Source: Candidatus Saccharimonadota bacterium | GTDB lineage: Bacteria > Patescibacteriota > Saccharimonadia > Saccharimonadales > Saccharimonadaceae | Direction: 5' to 3' | DNA length: 64,000 nucleotides | Assembly: GCA_017524405.1 (NCBI GenBank) | Contig: JAFWSJ010000002.1 | Span: 1 to 64,000, forward strand | In this document: one piece after another, positions 8,658 to 16,491 of the stretch | Layout: every line of letters starts with the position of its first letter | How positions within the stretch are numbered: the first letter of the stretch is position 1 | Program-made: the position numbers and the translations under genes | Notes under the pieces: generated by a model | Told to the model about the DNA's origin: nothing | What the model saw: only the letters and a program-made list of their open reading frames with translations | The model's database searches: none

Positions 8658-8685
8658 TAGACTTTTCTTGAAATGGTGCTATAAT
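8658..8685 (+). promoter_or_regulatory. Promoter of small paralog A
   Basis: TAGACT (8658-8663) and TATAAT (8680-8685), 16-nt spacer. The same TAGACTTTTC and GTGCTATAATCA elements recur at 9213-9240 before paralog B. A leader hairpin AGTGC/GCACT follows at about 8701-8715. Confidence 0.75.
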
Positions 8686-8743
8686 CAGTGAATCAAATCT
8701 AGTGCAGGTTAGCACTAAGTTCTTTGAAAGGAGATGTTCACCT

Positions 8744-9079
8744 ATGAAAACGCGCACAAAGACAGTCAAGTACAAACCAAAAGGAAAAGAGGCCTACGAA
8801 GAAGTCCCCATCGTCGACAATGATGGTAATCTTCTGGTCGGCAGCCTCATAAAGATGCTGATGGACAAAGAAAGTGTCGGGGATATTATTATCCCCCGCG
8901 AGTTAGTCACGGATATTCTCCTTGGCTACGAAAAGCTAGCATGCGGCAGGAAAGACGAAACTGCCCCTAGTTGTTCCGAATTCCCATCCGAAGACTGGGG
9001 GGACTGGACGGAAGCCGACGAGGCACGCGCCGCAGCCGAGGAGGCGGCTAGTAAAAAGGCCGCCGAATCCGATAGCTAG
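8744..9079 (+). CDS. Small paralog A, 111 residues, unknown function
   Basis: Unknown. Residues about 20-70 match the protein encoded at 9301: a PIVDNDGNL turn followed by two short amphipathic helices (LIKMLMDKESVGDIIIPRELVTDIL against MILSMLKQPNAEVKLPLSIVIELI). The N-terminus is basic (MKTRTKTVKYKPK), and the C-terminal third is an acidic Ala/Glu-rich tail with two Trp residues. No signal peptide, no membrane segment. The ATG at 8744 is preceded by GAAAGGAG at 8726-8733; the leader AAGTTCTTTGAAAGGAGATG is identical to that of paralog B. Monocistronic with its own promoter and a structured 3' end. Possibly a small nucleic-acid- or protein-binding factor, but nothing proves it. Confidence 0.75.
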   Translation: MKTRTKTVKYKPKGKEAYEEVPIVDNDGNLLVGSLIKMLMDKESVGDIIIPRELVTDILLGYEKLACGRKDETAPSCSEFPSEDWGDWTEADEARAAAEEAASKKAAESDS

Positions 9080-9087
9080 CAATCGTT

Positions 9088-9205
9088 CCTCTAGCCATTT
9101 CTAGAGGGCGCGCTGTGGGGCAACAGCCCCAAACTCATTTGTAGGCGGAAGCTTAGCCGCCATTTTCTCCTTGGGGGTCGCAGCCCATTCGCTGCGACCC
9201 TTTTT
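9088..9205 (+). terminator. Four consecutive hairpins ending in a terminator
   Basis: Behind paralog A: CCTCTAG/CTAGAGG (9088-9107), GGGGC/GCCCC (9117-9130), GGCGG/CCGCC (9144-9161), then the 10-bp terminator stem GGGTCGCAGC/GCTGCGACCC (9175-9200) with five T. The first three are too far from a T run to terminate, so this is a structured 3' UTR or a processed RNA. TTTTCTCCTT between the last two hairpins is unpaired. Confidence 0.7.
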
Positions 9206-9212
9206 ACTGCCC

Positions 9213-9240
9213 TAGACTTTTCGCGGAAAAGTGCTATAAT
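9213..9240 (+). promoter_or_regulatory. Promoter of small paralog B
   Basis: TAGACT (9213-9218) and TATAAT (9235-9240), 16-nt spacer, nearly identical in key blocks to the paralog A promoter. A TAGC/GCTA leader hairpin follows before the shared ribosome-site leader (9271-9300). Confidence 0.75.
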
Positions 9241-9300
9241 CAAAAAATCGCACTTAGCTATACGCTAGGGAAAAAGTTCTTTGAAAGGAGATGTTCACCT

Positions 9301-9786
9301 ATGAAAACGCCCATTGATACCAGTGTCGACGACATTAGCGTCACCATTACAAACCCGGAAAACGGAGTGGCTGCAAAGTATGCTCCAGTTATTCGCGACG
9401 AGAATGGCAACCTAAAATCGCACATGATACTCAGCATGCTAAAACAACCGAACGCCGAGGTTAAACTCCCGTTATCTATCGTCATCGAATTGATTAGTAA
9501 TTCCATTCGAAAATCACGGCGATTAAAGGCTCGCAACAGAAGAATTGCCCGACTAGAAGCCGAAGTCGCATCGCTCCAAGAGGAGCTCGCCGCTTCGAAA
9601 AAGAGCTATCATGATCGCGACGAAGAGATTAAGGCATTAAGAGTCGGAAATGCGCAGCTAGAGGATGATTTAGCCGCAGCCAAGTTAGCGGCAGCCATCC
9701 AGAAGGCAAAAGTCCGGCAAGTCAACAGCGCTCAGCTCAGGGATAATCTGGACCAGGTCCAGAGCCCAGCAGGCCGCTTTGACTGA
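9301..9786 (+). CDS. Small paralog B with coiled-coil tail, 161 residues
   Basis: Unknown. The first 75 residues contain the domain shared with the protein at 8744 (APVIRDENGNLKSH followed by two short helices). The rest differs: residues about 78-150 are a long charged coiled coil (heptads in RRIARLEAEVASLQEELAAS and later QLEDDLAAAKLAAA), suggesting oligomerisation. No signal peptide or membrane segment. The start is fixed by GAAAGGAG (9283-9290) within a leader identical to paralog A. It has its own promoter and a strong structured 3' end. The pair looks like a tandem duplication in which the partner tail was replaced. Confidence 0.78.
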   Translation: MKTPIDTSVDDISVTITNPENGVAAKYAPVIRDENGNLKSHMILSMLKQPNAEVKLPLSIVIELISNSIRKSRRLKARNRRIARLEAEVASLQEELAASKKSYHDRDEEIKALRVGNAQLEDDLAAAKLAAAIQKAKVRQVNSAQLRDNLDQVQSPAGRFD

Positions 9787-9804
9787 CATTTTTCATGGTG
9801 GCAG

Positions 9805-9918
9805 CATGCATCCGGTTTCTTTCGTCTTTGCCATTTTAGTTCTCCGGATGTATGTGTTGGGGACTCCTACCCCGCCCTATAGATGGGAAAAGGGTCGCTA
9901 GTTTTAGCGGCCCTTTTT
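9805..9918 (+). terminator. Structured 3' region and terminator behind paralog B
   Basis: An 11-bp stem with one G-U pair (CATGCATCCGG with CCGGATGTATG, 9805-9815 and 9844-9854) closes a 28-nt loop. A GGGG/CCCC hairpin around ACTCCT follows, then the terminator AGGGTCGCTA/TAGCGGCCCT (9891-9914) with a T run. As with paralog A, the extra hairpins go beyond what termination needs. Confidence 0.7.
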
Positions 9919-9936
9919 CTTGTCTTGAGTTATTCT

Positions 9937-11154
9937 TTATAGATTCGACTTGCTGTATGCGCCAAGCGTGACGTTAATAGTCTTCGTCTCGTCACCACGA
10001 CGAATCGTAAGCGTAACTGTATCGCCGGCCTTATACTCGCCAATGAGGGTCGAAACCGTACCAGCACGGCCAACCTCGATGTCGCCGACCTTCACAATAA
10101 TATCGCCAGACTTGATGCCAGCCTTATCGGCCGGGCCATCCTCAACGACAGCGCTCGAATCGCGATCGGAATTATAGACATAGGCGCCATTAGATACTGG
10201 AAGCTTGTATTCCTTTGCGACCTCAGCCGTCACGTTAATATACATAACGCCAAGATAGGAACGAGCAGCCTCTTTACCTTCCGTAATAGTCGCAAGCATG
10301 CCCTTGGTAGCCGAAATCGGAATTGCGAAGCCGAGGCCATTTGCTGAAGTGCTGACTGCGGTGTTGATACCAATCACTTCCCCGGCGGCGTTCACGAGCG
10401 GACCGCCCGAGTTGCCCGGGTTAATCGCAGCATCAGTTTGAATCATGTCCATCAAAGTCTCAGACTTGCTGCCACTGGAATCAGAAGCGGTGATGGAGCG
10501 ACCAATGCCAGAGATAATGCCCTGAGTGACGGTGTTTTGGTAAGCACCCAGCGCGTTACCAATGGCGAGCACCGGCTGGCCAATGCCAATCGTCTTCGAA
10601 TCGCCAAGCGTAACGGTCGGCAAATCCTTCGCACCATTAATCTTAATATAGGCAACATCGTTGAGCGGATCGGTGCCGACAACCTTTACGTCATCGTAGG
10701 TGTCGCCCGCATCGGTCACAACAGAAAGCTTAGTGACGCCCTCGACGACATGCTTGTTCGTAATAATGTAGCCGTCAGAAGTGACAATCATACCAGTGCC
10801 GGCAGACTGGGAGGTAGTGCCACCATAGAATGACGAGCGGCTGCTCGTGCGGGTTTCGCCGAGAATAGAGACGACAGCAGGAGTCACCTTCTGGGCGATG
10901 CCAGCAACCGAATCTTCCTTAAATTCGACAGCGTTGCCACCAGTGTAGTACCCGGCCGAGCTGGTCGTAGCGACCGGCTGGTTCTTTGCGCTAAGGAGCG
11001 TAATAATCCCGAGCGCGAGACCGCCGCTACCGATAAGTAACGAAATAATAACTAATGCGATAAGTCCACCATTGCGGGCGCGCGGAGCACGCTCTGCTTT
11101 TGGCTTCGGTTCTGGTTTTTGTTGCGCGAAAACGTTGTCTGTTTTTTGATCCAT
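9937..11154 (-). CDS. htrA: HtrA/DegP-type serine protease with PDZ domain
   Basis: A 405-residue membrane-anchored quality-control protease. After a Pro/Lys-rich cytoplasmic head and one membrane segment (about residues 32-56, LIALVIISLLIGSGGLAL), the trypsin-like domain carries His in TNKHVVEG, Asp in PLNDVAYIKI and Ser in GNSGGPL. A single C-terminal PDZ domain follows (AGIKSGDIIVKVGDIEV). The start is taken at MDQKTDN, 12 nt downstream of the preceding gene's stop, because AAAGGAGG lies just before it; the ribosome site overlaps the upstream gene's end. It probably degrades misfolded exported proteins outside the membrane. Confidence 0.95.
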   Translation of the reverse strand: MDQKTDNVFAQQKPEPKPKAERAPRARNGGLIALVIISLLIGSGGLALGIITLLSAKNQPVATTSSAGYYTGGNAVEFKEDSVAGIAQKVTPAVVSILGETRTSSRSSFYGGTTSQSAGTGMIVTSDGYIITNKHVVEGVTKLSVVTDAGDTYDDVKVVGTDPLNDVAYIKINGAKDLPTVTLGDSKTIGIGQPVLAIGNALGAYQNTVTQGIISGIGRSITASDSSGSKSETLMDMIQTDAAINPGNSGGPLVNAAGEVIGINTAVSTSANGLGFAIPISATKGMLATITEGKEAARSYLGVMYINVTAEVAKEYKLPVSNGAYVYNSDRDSSAVVEDGPADKAGIKSGDIIVKVGDIEVGRAGTVSTLIGEYKAGDTVTLTIRRGDETKTINVTLGAYSKSNL

Positions 11155-11167
11155 TTTGCCTCCTTTT

Positions 11168-11956
11168 TTAGATATCAAAACTTGCTACCGAGAAGAATAG
11201 TAACATCACAGCAATAACTGAAACTGAAAATATTGCAGGTGCGAGAATATCTTTTGCGCGAATCTTGCCGTCGTGGCGAGAGGCGGATTTATATCCGCGC
11301 GCAAAGAAGAAGAACAGGATGCTTGCGACGATTGGAAGCTGCGGCAAGGCGAGCGTCGTGCCTGGGCCGAGCTGATAGACGATCGCCCAGTGGAAGAAAA
11401 CCCAACCAAGCTCTGCGATCATCAAGCCGCAAATAAAGGTCGTGAGGTTATAGTCGTGGTCATCGCCCTGCATGAGAACGTGGCGGCTTGCGCCGTAACC
11501 GATAATGAAGCAGTTAATGATGCAGAAAATCGGATTTGATTGAGCTGGCCAAAGCGCCGTCGCGAAAGTACCGAAGAAGATGGCAAAAATCGCCTGAACC
11601 TCGGTCATCGCCGGTTCGCTGCGTGGCTTCAGAATGACGAGCCAGACCGCATAGATGGCAGTCAGCAAAACATGCCAAACATTGACGCCGTCAGTACCGG
11701 CCAAGAAGATGAGTATAGCGATGTTGATGCCCACAATGAGGTCGACAAGGTTGCTCTTAATATTTGCCCACCAATAGCGCGGACGTACCGCGATAACGCG
11801 CCACTTCGAAAGAAGCACCAAGGCGAGGCCAAAGACATAGCTACCGCTAATAATAATCGAAGCGGTTGTTGCAACTGCAAGAGCAATATTGAGCACAATG
11901 TGAAGGAATGAACTGAGTTTATTGCGCCCTTTGCGAAGCAAAACGTAATCTGCCAT
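11168..11956 (-). CDS. Polytopic membrane protein, unknown
   Basis: A 262-residue integral membrane protein with about seven to eight hydrophobic helices and short polar loops (for example LHIVLNIALAVATTASIII, LVDLIVGINIAILIFLAG, IPIVASILFFFFA-like segments). One loop carries MQGDDHDYN before a helix. No transporter signature is recognised. It is the first gene of an operon with htrA, whose ribosome site lies in its 3' end, suggesting an envelope-related job. A TAAAAT box 9 nt before the ATG indicates a nearly leaderless start, divergent from lepB. Confidence 0.85.
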   Translation of the reverse strand: MADYVLLRKGRNKLSSFLHIVLNIALAVATTASIIISGSYVFGLALVLLSKWRVIAVRPRYWWANIKSNLVDLIVGINIAILIFLAGTDGVNVWHVLLTAIYAVWLVILKPRSEPAMTEVQAIFAIFFGTFATALWPAQSNPIFCIINCFIIGYGASRHVLMQGDDHDYNLTTFICGLMIAELGWVFFHWAIVYQLGPGTTLALPQLPIVASILFFFFARGYKSASRHDGKIRAKDILAPAIFSVSVIAVMLLFFSVASFDI

Positions 11957-12003
11957 AACACATATATTTTAGCACAACACTGTTCTTATGGTAAAATGAG
12001 GTA

Positions 12004-12645
12004 ATGGAGCAAAAACCAACTTTTGGGCAAAAATACCCGGCATTAAAAGACATTCTGAACTTCTTGGTTTTTGCTGGCGCAGTCGCGCTCGGCACCTTCG
12101 TTCTGAACACCTTTATCTTCCGTAGCTACAACGTGATTGGCGGCAGTATGGAGAATACTCTCCAGTCTGGCGATCGCGTTATCGTGAACCGCGTACCGGT
12201 TTCCCTCGCGCACCTTGCCGAGCAGGAATACATGCCAGAGCGCGGGCAAGTCATCGTCTTTGCGAACGGCGGCAACACTTCAGTCACGAATTGCGAAGCC
12301 TTGAGCGACGTAAACGACCAGTATATCATCAAGCGCGTGATTGCCTTCCCAGGCGAGCGCGTAAAAGTCGACAACGGCATACTTACGGTCTACAACGACG
12401 AGCATCCAGAAGGCTTCCATCCTGACGACACTACGCATAAATCTGACACCGATGGACCAAAGGAACATACTTCCGGTAGCGTCGACGTAATTGTTCCAGA
12501 AGGCGAAATTTTCGTTTCTGGCGATAACCGCGAAGGTTCTTATTCGTACGATTCGCGCAATGGTCTCGGCACCATTCCGCTCTGCCGCATTATCGGCCCA
12601 GCAGTCATGCGCATCTTCCCATTCACCGCAATGCGTTTCTTCTAG
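12004..12645 (+). CDS. lepB: Signal peptidase I
   Basis: A 213-residue S26A membrane protease that removes signal peptides from Sec-exported proteins. One N-terminal membrane anchor (residues about 16-38) is followed by the catalytic Ser48 in GGSMENTL (usually SGSM) and the general-base Lys110 in IIKRVIAFPGE. The box E motif SGDNRE is at 172-177. The Ser-Lys dyad makes it the ordinary bacterial P-type enzyme rather than the Ser-His SipW type. A TAAAAT box lies 6 nt before the ATG, so the mRNA is probably leaderless. It shares a bidirectional terminator with dnaK. Confidence 0.93.
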   Translation: MEQKPTFGQKYPALKDILNFLVFAGAVALGTFVLNTFIFRSYNVIGGSMENTLQSGDRVIVNRVPVSLAHLAEQEYMPERGQVIVFANGGNTSVTNCEALSDVNDQYIIKRVIAFPGERVKVDNGILTVYNDEHPEGFHPDDTTHKSDTDGPKEHTSGSVDVIVPEGEIFVSGDNREGSYSYDSRNGLGTIPLCRIIGPAVMRIFPFTAMRFF

Positions 12646-12651
12646 AACAAC

Positions 12652-12680
12652 AAAAAGCGGAGTTTAAAACTCCGCTTTTT
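12652..12680. terminator. Bidirectional terminator between lepB and dnaK
   Basis: A 13-bp stem AAAAAGCGGAGTT/AACTCCGCTTTTT with a three-base loop, flanked by A and T runs, between convergent genes. Confidence 0.9.
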
Positions 12681-12692
12681 CATGCCGCACTA

Positions 12693-14582
12693 TTATTTGT
12701 CGACGACTTCGCCTTCAACGGCGCCGTCATCTTCTTTTTTATCGTCGGACTTTTCGTCCTTCTTAGCATCTTCGCTTGCAGCCTTGTAGAGCTTAGCGCC
12801 GATTGGCATGATGGCGTCATTGAGGGCCTTGGTTGCAGCCTCTAGCTCATCCTTGTCATCAGCACTCTTTTCGAGCTTTTCCTTGGCTTCCTTGACGGCC
12901 TTCTTGATAGTTTCTTTGTCGTCATCGGAAATCTTATCCTTGTATTCATCCGGCATCTTTTCTGCCTGATAAATCGTGTTCTCGAGGATATTCTTAGCTT
13001 CGATAGCTTCCTTTTTCTTCTTATCCTCTTCGGCGTGAGCCTCGGCATCGCGCTGAGCCTTTTCGATATCTTCCTTGCTCATGTTGCCAGAGTTCTGAAT
13101 CGTAATGCTCTGCTCTTTGCCAGTACCCTTATCCTTTGCGGTAACGTTCAAGATACCGTTAGCATCGAGGTTGAAAGTAACTTCAATCTGAGGAATGCCG
13201 CGTGGAGCCGGTGCGATACCATCGAGAATGAAGCGGCCGAGAGATTTGTTGTCGGCAGCCATCTCGCGCTCGCCCTGGAGCACATGAATCTCGACCTGTG
13301 GCTGGTTGTCGGAAGCGGTCGAGAAGACCTGAGATTTGCTGGTAGGAATCGTAGTGTTGCGATCGATAAGTGGAGTACGAACACCACCCATGGTCTCAAT
13401 ACCAAGAGTAAGTGGGGTGACATCGAGAAGGAGAACATCCTTCACATCACCAGCAAGCACGCCGCCCTGAATAGCAGCACCGACTGCGACGACCTCGTCT
13501 GGGTTAACGCCCTGCATTGGATCCTTGCCAAAGAATTTCTTAACACGTTCGACGACAGCCGGCATACGAGTCATACCACCGACCATCACAACTTCGGAGA
13601 TATCGCTTGGCTTGAGGTCAGCATCTTTCAAAGCGCGTTCGACTGGGCCATCGAGCTGAGCGAGAAGTGGCTCAACGAGCTCTTCGAGCTTTGCACGAGA
13701 GAGCGTGAGCTCGAGGTGCTTAGGGCCATCAGCGTCAGCAGTAATGTACGGGAGGTTAATTTCAACTTCCGTAGCAGTGCTGAGCTCTTTCTTAGCCTTT
13801 TCTGCCTCATCCTTGACGCGCTGCATAGCGGCAGCATCACCGCGGAGGTCGATGCCGGTATCGCCCTTAAAGCTGTCGAGGATATAATCAACAATCTTAT
13901 TATCGAAGTCTTCACCACCAAGGTGAGTATCGCCGTTCGTGGACTTTACTTCGAAGACGCCGTCGCCGAGTTCGAGGACGGAAACATCGAAAGTACCGCC
14001 ACCAAGGTCGAAGACAACAATCTTCTGGTCCTCGTTCTTTTCGAGACCGTAAGCAAGAGCGGCTGCGGTAGGCTCGTTAATAATACGGCGAACTTCGAGG
14101 CCGGCAATCTTACCAGCATCCTTCGTAGCCTGGCGCTGAGAATCGTCGAAGTAGGCAGGAACTGTAATGATAGCTTCAGTCACAGTCTCGCCGAGGAAGG
14201 CCTCTGCGTCTGCCTTGATCTTCGAAAGAATCATAGCGGAAACTTCTTCTGGAGTGTATTCTTTACCGCCAAATTCGACAGCAACGCCACTGCCCTTCTT
14301 TACAATCTTGTATGGGGCGTTCTTCTTGTCGTTCTGAACTTCTTTGTCGTCAAATTTGCGGCCAATGAGACGCTTGATACCATAGATAGTATTCTCTGGG
14401 TTAGTGACGCGCTGGCGCTGTGCAACCTTACCGACGAGGCGGTCGCCCTTCTTAGTGATAGCCACAACGGAAGGGGTCGTACGATCGCCTTCGCTGTTCG
14501 TGATAACTTCTGGTTTGCCTGCGACCATATAGGCAAATGCCGAGTTGGTCGTACCAAGGTCAATACCGATAATCTTACTCAT
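12693..14582 (-). CDS. dnaK: Chaperone DnaK (Hsp70)
   Basis: A 629-residue ATP-dependent chaperone. The ATPase domain opens with [14 protein letters not shown] and contains the phosphate-2 block [13 protein letters not shown]-type sequence and [10 protein letters not shown]; the substrate-binding domain starts near [14 protein letters not shown], and the C-terminal lid ends in an acidic Asp/Glu-rich tail. The start is MSKIIG at 14582, preceded by AAAAAGGAGG; the longer frame is not used. Transcription is under two CIRCE operators, so HrcA control is expected. grpE, dnaJ and hrcA are not next to it. Confidence 0.98.
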   Translation of the reverse strand: MSKIIGIDLGTTNSAFAYMVAGKPEVITNSEGDRTTPSVVAITKKGDRLVGKVAQRQRVTNPENTIYGIKRLIGRKFDDKEVQNDKKNAPYKIVKKGSGVAVEFGGKEYTPEEVSAMILSKIKADAEAFLGETVTEAIITVPAYFDDSQRQATKDAGKIAGLEVRRIINEPTAAALAYGLEKNEDQKIVVFDLGGGTFDVSVLELGDGVFEVKSTNGDTHLGGEDFDNKIVDYILDSFKGDTGIDLRGDAAAMQRVKDEAEKAKKELSTATEVEINLPYITADADGPKHLELTLSRAKLEELVEPLLAQLDGPVERALKDADLKPSDISEVVMVGGMTRMPAVVERVKKFFGKDPMQGVNPDEVVAVGAAIQGGVLAGDVKDVLLLDVTPLTLGIETMGGVRTPLIDRNTTIPTSKSQVFSTASDNQPQVEIHVLQGEREMAADNKSLGRFILDGIAPAPRGIPQIEVTFNLDANGILNVTAKDKGTGKEQSITIQNSGNMSKEDIEKAQRDAEAHAEEDKKKKEAIEAKNILENTIYQAEKMPDEYKDKISDDDKETIKKAVKEAKEKLEKSADDKDELEAATKALNDAIMPIGAKLYKAASEDAKKDEKSDDKKEDDGAVEGEVVDK

Positions 14583-14613
14583 ATTATTCCTCCTTTTTGG
14601 AATCTTTTCTCGT

Positions 14614-14640
14614 TTAGCACTCACGGTGGGTTAGTGCTAA
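14614..14640 (-). promoter_or_regulatory. CIRCE operator 2 (HrcA site)
   Basis: TTAGCACTC-N9-TAGTGCTAA, one mismatch from the CIRCE consensus inverted repeat. It lies downstream of the predicted transcription start, in the dnaK leader. Confidence 0.88.
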
Positions 14641-14651
14641 TTCTTAAGTCC

Positions 14652-14680
14652 ATTGTAGTCCATTAGCACTCTACTGTCAA
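14652..14680 (-). promoter_or_regulatory. dnaK promoter
   Basis: On the minus strand TTGACA (14680-14675) and TACAAT (14657-14652) with a 17-nt spacer. The -35 box lies in the spacer of CIRCE 1, so a bound HrcA repressor would block RNA polymerase directly. Confidence 0.88.
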
Positions 14681-14689
14681 GAGTGCTAA
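14663..14689 (-). promoter_or_regulatory. CIRCE operator 1 (HrcA site)
   Basis: Perfect consensus TTAGCACTC-N9-GAGTGCTAA. It spans the -35 region of the dnaK promoter. Confidence 0.96.
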
Positions 14690-14712
14690 TACAGGGGTAG
14701 AAATGAGATTTT

Positions 14713-15300
14713 TTAGTTTTTTTCGAGCATTTTGACGAAGCGAGGCGTCGTCATGAGCGCTGCCCCGATAATGGAGCCAGCGGCTGCTGCAAGAAGATCG
14801 AACATTGTATCGTCGACGCCGACGGAAACGAGCTGTTGCATGTGCTGCCCTAGGAACTTGTCGCAGCAAAATTCGAAGCATTCCCAGCCGACCGCAACAA
14901 GCATGCAGAGCGAGACGATGAAGAGAATCTTGAAACCGCGCGGGTTCTTCATGACCTTGAAGTAGACGAGCGCATAGTAGCCAACGAGAGCTGATAGGAC
15001 GCCGGACCCGAAGTGGACGATTTTGTCAAAAAACGGCGCGGTCTTGTACCAGTCGAGACAGATGCCGAGATCGAGCGAGATAAATAGGAAGACGTAATAG
15101 ACTAACTGAATGCGGAACGAAATGTGGCTCTTATAGACCTTCTCGACGACTGGCGGCAGGAATGGCAAAGCGAGGCCAGCAATGACGCCACCCCACTTGT
15201 TGTAATTTGGGTCGACAAGAATGCGAACGAGGAAGAAGATGGCGAGACCAACGAAAGCGGCACGCAGAATATAGATAATCGCACGTTCGATTTTGTTCAT
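14713..15300 (-). CDS. DUF2238/YjdF-like membrane protein
   Basis: A 195-residue integral membrane protein with about five hydrophobic helices. The FDKIVHFGSG block, the AVGWECFEF block and the GVDDTMFDLLAAAAG block near the C-terminus match the YjdF/DUF2238 family, whose function is unknown. Conserved Asp, His and Glu in or near membrane segments hint at metal or proton chemistry, but that is inference. TATAAT lies 6 nt before the ATG, a leaderless start. It is transcribed toward the dnaK promoter region. Confidence 0.8.
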   Translation of the reverse strand: MNKIERAIIYILRAAFVGLAIFFLVRILVDPNYNKWGGVIAGLALPFLPPVVEKVYKSHISFRIQLVYYVFLFISLDLGICLDWYKTAPFFDKIVHFGSGVLSALVGYYALVYFKVMKNPRGFKILFIVSLCMLVAVGWECFEFCCDKFLGQHMQQLVSVGVDDTMFDLLAAAAGSIIGAALMTTPRFVKMLEKN

Positions 15301-15321
15301 AGCTTAATTATACCTGAATAT

Positions 15322-16491
15322 TTAGACTTGGTCGAGGCTAGTTAGGCTAGCGTGGAAAGCATTTTCGGCGAGGATATCGCGATATCTCTCGACGGATTCG
15401 TAATGGCCAGTGCGTTCTAGAATATCGGCGGCGAGGTCGTAGCGCGAGCAGTCGTTGCGAGCGAGCTCATCAAGCGGCGTAGTAGTCGAACCTTCGTCAT
15501 TGTAGCCATGGAGCGAAACGCGCTTCATATCGGTGTAGCGCGAGAGAATGCCACGCATTGTCTCGGTATAGCCATGGAAGTTAAAGACGATTGGCTTATC
15601 AAGCGTGAAATAATCATCGAAGTCGCCAGGTTTTAGCTTACTCGCAGTCGTACCGATGGCGCCATAGGAAAGCGCGGCGACGTTCACGAAGCGAACCTTG
15701 AGCTCTGGAGCGTCCTTCTTCGCGAGTTCAATCGCAGCAAGCGCCTCGCGGGTTGGAATATCGCCGGCTGCTGCTACTACGATATCCGGATCGTCATCGG
15801 AGGCGAACTGGAAGATTGAGCAGCCCTGCTCGAGCTGGAAGCGTGCATGGTTAATGTCGATCCAACGCGGAAGATCAATCTTATTGAAAGTCGTGAGATT
15901 AACGACGTTCTTCGAGGTTTTCATATATTCCCAGACCGCATGGGCGGCGATGTCGTCCACTGGGAAGAAACAATTCACGAGATTACTTGGCTTCGCGAGG
16001 AGATTCGAGATGAGAGCTGGGTTCTGATGTGTGTAGCCATTATGGTCCTGGCGCTGCCAGCAAGAAGTCGATAGGAGATTCAGCGCGCTGACATCACGAC
16101 GCCATTCGATCTGCTTGCTTTGAGACAGGAATTTGAGATGCTGGTCGAGCTGGGAAGAAACGATTGGGAAGAACGATTCATAGGAAGTCATGCAGCCAGA
16201 GCCGCCAGTGAGAATATGCCCCGCCATCACGGCGAACAACGTATTTTCCGACAACATTTCGATAACGTGTCCGTTCGCGGCAAGCTTGAGGTCCCACGGC
16301 TTCATCTCGAGTGCCCAAGCGCGTTCGGTCGCATCAAAAACTTCCTCCATCTTATTCGACGTAGTTTCGTCTGGCGAGAAGAAATAGAAATCCTTGTTCT
16401 GGTAGAGCTCCTCGCGCACGCATTCGCCGAATGCGTCGGCAATTGAATGCTCTTCTTTTCCGGGCTCGTCAATCGTTATGGGCAAATTCAT
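15322..16491 (-). CDS. xfp: Phosphoketolase, C-terminal half (Pyr and C-terminal domains)
   Basis: A 389-residue protein matching the second half of xylulose-5-P/fructose-6-P phosphoketolase: PDETTSNKM, the SYESFF block, WRQDHNG-like (QRQDHNGYTHQNP), AAAGDIPTREAL, and the C-terminal GYNDEGSTTTPLDEL. In known single-chain enzymes (about 800 residues) this follows the thiamine-diphosphate PP domain in the same chain. Here it is a separate gene: the start at 16491 has its own AAGGAG site 7 nt upstream (16504-16499) and overlaps the N-terminal gene by 23 nt in another frame. All conserved blocks are intact, so a two-subunit enzyme is more likely than a pseudogene. Confidence 0.88.
   Translation of the reverse strand: MNLPITIDEPGKEEHSIADAFGECVREELYQNKDFYFFSPDETTSNKMEEVFDATERAWALEMKPWDLKLAANGHVIEMLSENTLFAVMAGHILTGGSGCMTSYESFFPIVSSQLDQHLKFLSQSKQIEWRRDVSALNLLSTSCWQRQDHNGYTHQNPALISNLLAKPSNLVNCFFPVDDIAAHAVWEYMKTSKNVVNLTTFNKIDLPRWIDINHARFQLEQGCSIFQFASDDDPDIVVAAAGDIPTREALAAIELAKKDAPELKVRFVNVAALSYGAIGTTASKLKPGDFDDYFTLDKPIVFNFHGYTETMRGILSRYTDMKRVSLHGYNDEGSTTTPLDELARNDCSRYDLAADILERTGHYESVERYRDILAENAFHASLTSLDQV

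Noticed and set aside
12035-14666. Long antisense ORFs such as 13035-14666 (over dnaK), 42930-44813 (over pheT) and 50983-53049 (over secA)
   Set aside because: Mirror frames caused by strong codon bias in real genes; no family similarity or start signals.
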